A stretch of DNA of 38,271 nucleotides from DASXMT01 sp035552655 (GTDB lineage Bacteria; Actinomycetota; Acidimicrobiia; Acidimicrobiales; RAAP-2): positions 1 through 38,271 of the forward strand of contig DASZLD010000042.1 of the NCBI GenBank assembly GCA_035552655.1. The letters run 5' to 3'. Shown piece by piece: positions 1 through 5,658 of this stretch (the stretch's first letter is position 1; each line of letters begins with the position of its first letter). The translations under genes and the position numbers were made by a program. The notes beneath the pieces were generated by a model that was not told where the DNA came from, did not search any database, and was given only the letters and a program-made list of their open reading frames with translations.

Positions 1-330
1 GACAAGCGCTTCGCCGAGTGGACCGAGCTGTTCACCGAGGACGGCACCTTCGAATACCTGTCCCATGTACTGGTGGGCCGGACCGCCATCGGCGAGAACG
101 TCGAGGCCCTGTTGCGCCAGGACGGCGGCAAGCACCTGTGCACCAACAGCGTCGTCGAGCTGGCCGAGGACGGCAGGAGCGCCGAGGTCAGGAGCGACTT
201 CGTCAAGCTCGATCCGGTCGAGGACCCCGGTTCGAGCCGGTTCCAGATCGGGGTCATGGGCCGCTACCACGACCACTTCGTTCGTGAAGGCGGCAGGTGG
301 CAGATCGCCAAACGGCGCGTGATCCTCTGA
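1..330 (+). CDS. SnoaL-like / NTF2-fold protein, 5' truncated
   Basis: The reading frame is open from the first base of the window and ends at TGA 328-330, so the N-terminus lies outside. The visible 109 residues start with DKRFAEWTELFTEDGTFEY, followed by a GRTAIGENVEALL helix and a C-terminal GRYHDHFVREGGRWQIAKRR strand pair. This is the usual order of the SnoaL-like branch of the NTF2 fold, a small alpha+beta barrel used by cyclases, isomerases and dehydratases and as a binding domain. No catalytic assignment is possible from the fragment. Two shorter reading frames over the same bases are shadows. The next gene begins about 100 bp downstream on the same strand with its own ribosome binding site. 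Confidence 0.7.
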   Translation, partial: DKRFAEWTELFTEDGTFEYLSHVLVGRTAIGENVEALLRQDGGKHLCTNSVVELAEDGRSAEVRSDFVKLDPVEDPGSSRFQIGVMGRYHDHFVREGGRWQIAKRRVIL

Positions 331-432
331 AGTGTCCCCGCGGTCGCCACCTCAGGCTGCTACACCACTTGGTTGTCATCCATGGAGGATGCACCGTCCA
401 CCGACACGGGGGTGACCAAGGGGGGTAGTGAG

Positions 433-1101
433 ATGTCAGAGATTCGTCCGGGAAGGCAGTTCCTCGTCGGCGCCATGGCCGGCATCGTGGTGGCCGGCGT
501 GGGTGTGGGCTTGGGGGTGGCGCTGACCAGCTCCCCGGGCTCGGCCCAAACGGTCTATACCGCCGGCTCCCGGGGGCCCGAGGGCCCAGCCGGTCCGCGG
601 GGGCTCCCCGGTCCGACAGGACCTCAGGGGCCCATCGGTCCAGCCGGCGCGGCGGGGGCCAAGGGGCTGGCCGGAGCGCCGGGACCGGCGGGACCAGCTG
701 GACCGGCTGGAGCCAAGGGCACATCGGGGGTCACATCCTCCAGCGTGGTCCAAGGCACGGCGGTGAGCTCGAATGCCGACCCGACAGCGGGAACGGTCAC
801 CACCGCCACCGCCAGCTGCCCGGTCGGGCGCGTGCTGCTGGGCGGGGGTGGGCAGGTCAGCGACGTCCAGCCCGGCGTCACCGGATCGAAGGCCGCCACC
901 GGCACCACCGCCAGCACTGCGGCGAGCTCGACCTCGGTCACCGGGGCCGCCAACGCCGTCACCAGCGGAACCGGGGTGGCCCTGCTCTCCTCCTACCCGA
1001 CGACGGCCCGCACTTGGAGGGCGGTCGGCGTGGTGACCGGGCCGCTGACCTCGGGGATGGCCATGTCCGTTCAGGCCTACGTCATCTGCAGCACCCTCTA
1101 G
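433..1101 (+). CDS. Membrane-anchored collagen-like (Gly-X-Y) repeat protein
   Basis: 222 residues. The ATG at 433 is preferred over an in-frame TTG at 373 because a purine-rich AAGGGGGG lies at 418-426. Residues 10-31 form a hydrophobic segment (signal peptide or signal anchor). Residues 45-98 are 18 uninterrupted Gly-X-Y triplets rich in GPA, GPT and GAK, which should form a collagen-type triple helix. Residues 100-222 are Ser/Thr/Ala/Gly-rich with a few Cys (TATASCPVGRVLLGGGGQ and a terminal YVICSTL), a layout seen after bacterial collagen stalks. Expected location is the cell surface or cell wall. Function is unknown; a structural or adhesive role is inference. It is convergent with the acyl-CoA dehydrogenase gene, and its stop codon lies inside a strong inverted repeat. 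Confidence 0.8.
   Translation: MSEIRPGRQFLVGAMAGIVVAGVGVGLGVALTSSPGSAQTVYTAGSRGPEGPAGPRGLPGPTGPQGPIGPAGAAGAKGLAGAPGPAGPAGPAGAKGTSGVTSSSVVQGTAVSSNADPTAGTVTTATASCPVGRVLLGGGGQVSDVQPGVTGSKAATGTTASTAASSTSVTGAANAVTSGTGVALLSSYPTTARTWRAVGVVTGPLTSGMAMSVQAYVICSTL
565..726 (+). repeat. Collagen Gly-X-Y coding repeat, 18 triplets
   Basis: A 9-bp-period coding repeat in which every third codon is GGN for 18 consecutive triplets (GSR, GPE, GPA, GPR, GLP, GPT, GPQ, GPI, GPA, GAA, GAK, GLA, GAP, GPA, GPA, GPA, GAK, GTS). Such tracts can change length by slippage between strains. Confidence 0.85.
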
Positions 1102-1137
1102 CCCGACTGGCCGGCCCCGACTGGCGGCCGGGCTAGA
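1097..1137. terminator. Inverted repeat between convergent genes, likely bidirectional terminator
   Basis: A perfect 9-bp stem: TCTAGCCCG (1097-1105) pairs with CGGGCTAGA (1129-1137) around a very GC-rich 23-nt interior. It contains the stop codon of the collagen-like gene and lies 13 bp past the stop of the oppositely oriented acyl-CoA dehydrogenase gene, so it could end both transcripts. There is no clear U-tract on either strand, which is common in high-GC actinobacteria. Confidence 0.5.
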
Positions 1138-1149
1138 CCCTTCAGGCGC

Positions 1150-2364
1150 TCAGTTGACGTGGACGCCCGAGATAGCCCGGGCGATGATGAGGCGCTGGAT
1201 CTCCGAGGTCCCCTCGAAGATGGTGTAGATCTTCGAGTCCCGGTGCCACCGTTCCACCGGGTGCTCCCGGATGTAGCCGTAGCCGCCCATGATCTGGATG
1301 GCCTCCTCGGTCACGTACACCGCGGTCTCTCCCGCGAACAGCTTGGACATCGAGCCCTCGCCCGCGGTGAACTGCTTGCCGGTGCTCCCCATCCACGCCG
1401 CCCGCCAGACCAGTAGGCGGGAGGCGTCGATCCGGGTCTTCATGTCGGCCAGCTTGAAGGCGATGGCCTGGTTCTCGATGATGGCCCGACCGAACGCCTT
1501 GCGCTCCTTGGCGTAGTCGAGCGAGTACTCGTAAGCCGCACGGGCGATGCCCAGGGCCTGGGCCCCCACCGTGGGTCGCGAGGCCTCGAAGGTCTTCATG
1601 GCCGCTTGACTGGTGGACCGCTTCCCCTCGCGGGCTCGGGCCAGCTTCTCGTCGAGCTTGTCCTTCCCGCCCAATAGACAATGCCCCGGCACCCGCACGT
1701 CGTCCAGAACCACTTCGGCCGTATGAGAGGCGCGGATACCCATCTTTTGGAACTTCTGGCCCTGGGTCAGCCCGGGCGTCTTGGGGGGCACGATGAAGCT
1801 GGCCTGGCCACGCGAGCCGAGCTCGGGCTCGACCGAGGCCACCACCACGTGGATGTCGGCGATGCCACCGTTGGTGATCCACGTCTTGGTGCCGTTGAGG
1901 ACCCACTCGTCTGTGGCCTCGTCGTAGACGGCCCGGGTGCGCAGGGAGGAGACGTCGGAGCCGGCATCGGGTTCGGAGACGGCAAAGGCGGCCGTCTGGA
2001 TCTTGTCGGGGGTCCCGAAGCACTGCGGGCCCCACTCCATCAACTGCTCGGGGGTCCCGTTGCCGGCGATGCCGGCCAGGCCCAGGGTGGACCCGAAGAT
2101 GGAAAGGGCAATGCCGGCGTCACCCCAGGACAGCTCCTCGTTGGCGATGGGCAGCAAGAGCCCGGTGGGGTCGAGGAAGCACTGGGTGATGAAGTCGAAC
2201 GAGTAGAGCCCGATCTTGGCTGCCTCTTCGATGATGGGCCAGGGCGTCTCTTCCCGCTCGTCCCACTCGTGGCCGGCCGGACGAACCACCGACTCGGCGA
2301 AGTCGTGGACCCATTTTTGGATCTGGAGTTGGTCCTCGTTGAGGTCCATGGAGAAGTCGGACAT
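1150..2364 (-). CDS. Acyl-CoA dehydrogenase
   Basis: 404 residues, usual length for the family. It would perform FAD-dependent alpha,beta-dehydrogenation of an acyl-CoA, passing electrons to ETF. The order is an N-terminal helical domain (DLNEDQLQIQKWVHDFAE), a middle beta domain with FAVSEPDAGSD and NGTKTWITNGG, and a C-terminal helical domain with ERKAFGRAIIENQAIAFKLADM and MGGYGYIREHPVERWHRDSK. The catalytic base is probably Glu384 in IFEGTSEIQR, the position used by medium- and short-chain enzymes. Chain-length specificity cannot be read. The ATG at 2364 has a purine-rich AGGAAGGGGA upstream. It stands alone, with a palindromic operator candidate at 2460-2475, so it is probably under a ligand-responsive repressor. 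Confidence 0.93.
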   Translation of the reverse strand: MSDFSMDLNEDQLQIQKWVHDFAESVVRPAGHEWDEREETPWPIIEEAAKIGLYSFDFITQCFLDPTGLLLPIANEELSWGDAGIALSIFGSTLGLAGIAGNGTPEQLMEWGPQCFGTPDKIQTAAFAVSEPDAGSDVSSLRTRAVYDEATDEWVLNGTKTWITNGGIADIHVVVASVEPELGSRGQASFIVPPKTPGLTQGQKFQKMGIRASHTAEVVLDDVRVPGHCLLGGKDKLDEKLARAREGKRSTSQAAMKTFEASRPTVGAQALGIARAAYEYSLDYAKERKAFGRAIIENQAIAFKLADMKTRIDASRLLVWRAAWMGSTGKQFTAGEGSMSKLFAGETAVYVTEEAIQIMGGYGYIREHPVERWHRDSKIYTIFEGTSEIQRLIIARAISGVHVN

Positions 2365-2459
2365 GGCGTCCCCTTCCTGTCTCGGCCTCTGGGGCCTCGT
2401 CGTCTCGTCGGGTCTGCACCATCGGGCGCACCGTTCTGCTCGAAAGGTTGTTACCCGTT

Positions 2460-2475
2460 GTTACTCAATAGTAAC
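2460..2475. promoter_or_regulatory. Palindromic operator candidate overlapping the acyl-CoA dehydrogenase promoter
   Basis: GTTACT-CAAT-AGTAAC is a perfect inverted repeat with 6-bp arms and a 4-bp centre. The left arm belongs to a direct repeat GTTGTTAC at 2447-2454 and 2457-2464. On the minus strand TACTAT (2473-2468) matches the TANNNT -10 pattern and lies inside the palindrome, so a bound dimer would cover the promoter. Size and symmetry suit a TetR-family or GntR-family repressor. The stretch is AT-rich against a GC-rich background. The regulator is not identified. Confidence 0.55.
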
Positions 2476-2486
2476 CCTTAGTCGAG

Positions 2487-3776
2487 TCACCCACCAGTGA
2501 TCACCCCTTTCCCCAGGTCAGACCCGCTTGACTGCCCTCGGTCCATCGCCACCAGCACCGATGCCGCCACTGCCACCACGGTGACCCCGGCCCCGACCAG
2601 GAAGGCGCCGGTGCCCCCCCGCAGGGTGAACAGCCAGCCGCCGAACGCCGGTCCGATGACCCGGGCCAGGCTGGAGAGGCCCTGTTGGATGCTCAGGGCT
2701 CCGCCCCGGCGCCACGAGGCGGCCCTGCCCGCCACCAGCAGCGACAGGGTCGGGCTGACCAACCCCTGCCCCACGGTCAGCACCACCAGAGGCAGGGCCA
2801 GCCCGGCCAGCGAGTGGGCCGTCGGGAGGAGGGCCAGGCCGACGGCCTGGACGACCAGCCCGGCTACCAGGGCCACGGCCTCGCCCAGCCAGGCCACCAC
2901 CCGATGGACCAGCTGGGTCTGCACCACCACGATGAGCAGCCCGATGACGGCGAACACCCCCCCGGTCCCCGACAGTCCCAACGAGATGCGGTGGTTGGCG
3001 TACAGGGCGAACACGGCCTCGAAGGCGCTGAAGGCGCTGATGGAGCACACGGTGGCGATGCCCAGAGCCACCAACACCCGGCGCTGCGAGGTCTTCGCCG
3101 CGGCAGGGACAGCACGGGCCGCTTGCGATTCCTGCCGGGCTGAGGGGGGATGGGTCTCGGGCAACCGGATGATGGCGACGACGGCGTTGGCGGCGGCGAT
3201 GCCGGCGGCGATGAGGAAGGGGAGGCGGGGGCCGCCCAGCGCCGACAGGGAGGCCAGCGCCGGCCCCGCCACGAACCCGACCCCGAAGGCGGCCCCCAGG
3301 AGCCCGAACAGTCGCGGTCGCTCCGCCGGCTCGGCCAGGTCGGTCACGGCGGCATGGGCCACCCCGAGCGAGCCCCCCGATCCCCCGTCGACGATCCGAG
3401 CCACGAAGAGCAGCCAGATGCTGCCGGCCAGACCGGTGGCCAGGCTGGCCACCGCCGTCCCCACCAGGGACATGATCAGGACAGGTTTGCGGCCGATCCG
3501 GTCGGACAGGCGCCCCCACACCGGGGCCAGGGCGAATTGCGCGGCCGAGAACGAGGCGACCAACAACCCGATGGTGGCCGGGGACGCGCCGAATCGCCTC
3601 GCGTAGAGCGGGAGCAATGGGAAGACCATGCCGAAGCCGACCAGGTCGACGGCGACGGTGGTCCAGATGATCCCGAAACCGGGCGGCACACGCCGACGAG
3701 CACCCTCAGTCGATGGGGACTCGGCCCGCGGTGCGGTTCGATCTCGGGAGTGGAACCGGTGCCTCACCGCCGCCAT
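2487..3776 (-). CDS. MFS transporter, probable drug/metabolite exporter
   Basis: 429 residues with about 12 hydrophobic segments. The loop between TM2 and TM3 carries the MFS signature GRLSDRIGRKPVLI, and TM1 reads FGIIWTTVAVDLVGFGMVFPLLPLY, which resembles the TetA-like 12-TM H+ antiporter branch. A role in proton-driven export across the cytoplasmic membrane is inferred from the family; the substrate is unknown. The N-terminal 30 residues are Arg-rich and polar. The annotated ATG (3776) has no good ribosome binding site, and a GTG just before PPGFGIIW would also give an intact TM1, so the true start may be about 30 codons later. It is separated from the upstream cold-shock gene by a strong hairpin and runs toward the acyl-CoA dehydrogenase gene. 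Confidence 0.88.
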   Translation of the reverse strand: MAAVRHRFHSRDRTAPRAESPSTEGARRRVPPGFGIIWTTVAVDLVGFGMVFPLLPLYARRFGASPATIGLLVASFSAAQFALAPVWGRLSDRIGRKPVLIMSLVGTAVASLATGLAGSIWLLFVARIVDGGSGGSLGVAHAAVTDLAEPAERPRLFGLLGAAFGVGFVAGPALASLSALGGPRLPFLIAAGIAAANAVVAIIRLPETHPPSARQESQAARAVPAAAKTSQRRVLVALGIATVCSISAFSAFEAVFALYANHRISLGLSGTGGVFAVIGLLIVVVQTQLVHRVVAWLGEAVALVAGLVVQAVGLALLPTAHSLAGLALPLVVLTVGQGLVSPTLSLLVAGRAASWRRGGALSIQQGLSSLARVIGPAFGGWLFTLRGGTGAFLVGAGVTVVAVAASVLVAMDRGQSSGSDLGKGVITGG

Positions 3777-3810
3777 CGCCGTGACGACGACAGGCGGAGA
3801 GCTGGCCGGT

Positions 3811-3843
3811 GGTCCGAATACGGGCCGGTGGCCCGTCCGGACC
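3811..3843 (-). terminator. Strong hairpin terminator after the cold-shock gene
   Basis: GGTCCG (3811-3816) pairs with CGGACC (3838-3843), and CGGGCC (3821-3826) pairs with GGCCCG (3830-3835), with a small internal loop and a 3-nt apical loop. It gives 12 G/C-rich base pairs starting 9 nt past the stop codon of the cold-shock gene and lies before the MFS start. No U-tract follows. Confidence 0.6.
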
Positions 3844-3851
3844 GGATGTTG

Positions 3852-4061
3852 CTAGCCCGCTGCGGGGCGGACGTCGACGGCCTGCAGGCCCTTCGGGCCC
3901 TCCTGCACGTCGAACTCGACCGCCTGACCTTCTTCAAGGCTGCGGAAGCCGTTCATCTGAATAGCGGAATGATGTACAAAGACATCAGGGCCGCCACTGG
4001 GCTGCGAGATGAAGCCAAAGCCCTTTTCGGCGTTGAACCACTTAACTGTTCCGGATGCCAC
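3852..4061 (-). CDS. Cold-shock domain protein (CspA family)
   Basis: 69 residues, a single cold-shock domain. It has VASGTVKWFNAEKGFGFI with RNP-1-like KGFGFI, then DVFVHHSAI (RNP-2-like VFVHH) and a C-terminal EGPKGLQAVDVRP strand. The family binds single-stranded RNA and DNA and acts as an RNA chaperone or antiterminator in the cytoplasm. The GTG start at 4061 is fixed by AAAAAGGAGAA at 4079-4069 and by the family N-terminus. Upstream in-frame ATG codons would add an unsupported extension. The gene has a leader of about 120 nt with two hairpins and a strong downstream hairpin, so it is probably a monocistronic transcript. Confidence 0.95.
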   Translation of the reverse strand: MASGTVKWFNAEKGFGFISQPSGGPDVFVHHSAIQMNGFRSLEEGQAVEFDVQEGPKGLQAVDVRPAAG

Positions 4062-4196
4062 GGTGGCATTCTCCTTTTTCTGCAAACGTGTCTCTTGCAG
4101 AGAGGACCGCCTCGGAGGCGATGCGATGCCACCCAAATTTCGAGCAACTCGACGACGCTGAACCTTCTCGGACCTTCTCGGCGAGAAACGCTAGCA
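4062..4196 (-). promoter_or_regulatory. Extended -10 promoter and structured leader of the cold-shock gene
   Basis: On the minus strand TGCTAGCGT (4196-4188) fits the extended -10 pattern TGNTANNNT and predicts a start near 4181, hence a leader of about 120 nt. Within it, the 13-nt palindrome CGCCTCGGAGGCG (4108-4120) forms a short hairpin. CTGCAA (4080-4085) pairs with TTGCAG (4095-4100) directly before the AAGGAG ribosome binding site. Long folded leaders are known from cspA-type genes. Temperature dependence here is inference. Confidence 0.5.
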
Positions 4197-4242
4197 GCCC
4201 TGACCCGCTCAACCCACAATTCCTGCCCGGTTCACCCAGCGT

Positions 4243-5637
4243 TCATTGGCGCCGAACCCGGGTCCCGGCTGCGGAGTCCTCCACCACCCAACCCAGCCCC
4301 ACCAGCTGGTCACGGAGGTCGTCGGCCCGCGACCAGTCCCGGTCGGCCCGGGCGGCATCCCGCTGGGCAATCAGCGCAGCTGTCTCCGCATCGATCTCCT
4401 CGTCGCCCCCCGGCCGGAGGGCCAGTCCCAGGGCGCCGCACAGGACGGCCACCGTGGTGGCCAGCCGTGTGGCCGTGTCGGTGTCGCCCCCGTCGGCGGC
4501 CCGGTTGGCCCGGCGCACCAGCTCGAAGAGGCCGGCCAGCGCTCCCGGGGTGTCCAGGTCGTCGTCCATCCGGTCCCGAAAGCGGGAGACGGCCTCGGCA
4601 TCCAGGTCCGTCGCCGCTCCCTGCCCCTCGACCACGGGTCCGTCGGCCAAGGGGTCGACCGGGCGGGATTGTCGGGCCAGCTCATCGAGCCGGCTCAGCC
4701 CGGCCTCGGCATCGGCCACCGTCTCGGGCGTCACCTCGATGGGCGAGCGGTAGTGGGACCGCAGGACCAAGAGCCGGTAGGCCCGGGCATCGCTGCGGGC
4801 CAGCATGTCGTCCAGCGAGGTGAAGTTGCCCAGGGACTTGGACATCTTCTCGCCGTCCACCGTGACCCACCCGTTGTGCACCCAGTGGTGGGCGAAGTCC
4901 CGGCCCAGGGCCACGGCCTGGGCCCGCTCATTCTCGTGGTGGGGGAAGACCAGGTCGAGTCCCCCGCCGTGGAGGTCGAAGCCGTCGCCCAGGAGGTCGA
5001 GGGACATGACCACGCACTCGGTGTGCCACCCGGGGCGGCCCGGGCCCCACGGCGACTCCCAGGTGGGCTCGCCCGGCTTGGCCTTCTTCCACAGCACGAA
5101 ATCGAGCGGGGAGCGCTTTTCCTCCAGTGCCTCCACCCGGGCCCCCGACCGGAGCGATTCCAGGGGCTGATGAGCCAGCAGGCCGTAGCCGGGCACCGCA
5201 TCGACCGAGAGGTAGACCCCGTCGGATGTCTCGTAGGCCACCTCCCGGGACACCAGCTCGCCGATGACCTCGACCATGCGCTCCACGTAGGCGGTGGCGT
5301 GGGGGATCTGGTCAGGCCGCAACACGTCCAAGGCGTCGACGGCCTCCCACCACACTTCCTCGTAGCAGGTGGTCAGCTCGCCCATCCCCACGCCCCGCTC
5401 TGCCGCCCGCTCGATCACCTTGTCGTCTATGTCGGTGATATTGGAGACGTAGGTGACGTCGAGCCCGACGAACAGCAGATAGCGGCGGAGCACGTCGAAA
5501 ACCAGGGCCATCCGGCCATGGCCGAGGTGGGGGGCGTCGTACACCGTCAACCCGCACACGTACATCGACACCTCGCCGGGAATCCGGAGCTCGAGCTCGG
5601 ACACCTCGCCGGTGGCAGTGTCGTGAAGGCGCAGCAC
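4243..5637 (-). CDS. cysS: Cysteinyl-tRNA synthetase
   Basis: 464 residues; charges tRNA-Cys with cysteine using ATP. Class I signatures are HLGH (residues 37-40) and KMSKS (264-268). Zinc ligands are visible as Cys28 in VCGLTVYD, Cys in WHTECVVM, and His/Glu in FPHHENE. NITDIDDKVIERA follows the Rossmann core. The C-terminal RMDDDLDTPGALAGLFELVRR segment is the DALR-type anticodon-binding helix bundle, which argues for CysS rather than the shorter mycothiol ligase MshC. An oddity is Leu in CGLTVYD where CysS normally has Pro. The GTG at 5637 is chosen because TACCGT lies 7 nt upstream and the frame further upstream is only antisense to valS. The gene is divergent from valS with 21 bp between start codons. 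Confidence 0.92.
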   Translation of the reverse strand: MLRLHDTATGEVSELELRIPGEVSMYVCGLTVYDAPHLGHGRMALVFDVLRRYLLFVGLDVTYVSNITDIDDKVIERAAERGVGMGELTTCYEEVWWEAVDALDVLRPDQIPHATAYVERMVEVIGELVSREVAYETSDGVYLSVDAVPGYGLLAHQPLESLRSGARVEALEEKRSPLDFVLWKKAKPGEPTWESPWGPGRPGWHTECVVMSLDLLGDGFDLHGGGLDLVFPHHENERAQAVALGRDFAHHWVHNGWVTVDGEKMSKSLGNFTSLDDMLARSDARAYRLLVLRSHYRSPIEVTPETVADAEAGLSRLDELARQSRPVDPLADGPVVEGQGAATDLDAEAVSRFRDRMDDDLDTPGALAGLFELVRRANRAADGGDTDTATRLATTVAVLCGALGLALRPGGDEEIDAETAALIAQRDAARADRDWSRADDLRDQLVGLGWVVEDSAAGTRVRRQ

Positions 5638-5658
5638 GCAGGGTACGGTAACCCGGTC
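5638..5658. promoter_or_regulatory. Shared bidirectional promoter between cysS and valS
   Basis: The two start codons are 21 bp apart. On the plus strand TACGGT (5644-5649) lies 9 nt before the valS ATG. On the minus strand TACCGT (5650-5645) lies 7 nt before the cysS GTG. Both match TANNNT and sit in the quasi-palindrome GGGTACGGTAACCC. Neither gene has a purine-rich ribosome binding site, so both transcripts are probably leaderless or nearly so and share the melted region. Confidence 0.55.

Noticed and set aside
3150..4823. 557-residue plus-strand frame over the MFS, cold-shock and cysS genes
   Set aside because: Arg/Gly/Pro-rich composition and full overlap with three recognised genes on the other strand identify it as a shadow.
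4243..5637. Mycothiol ligase MshC instead of CysS
   Set aside because: The C-terminal DALR-type helical domain and full length of 464 residues fit CysS; MshC is shorter and has the GITPYD motif.
4246..5658. Plus-strand N-terminal extension of valS (1342-residue version)
   Set aside because: The extension is antisense to cysS, is Gly/His/Val-rich without domain features, and the valS family start is at 5659.
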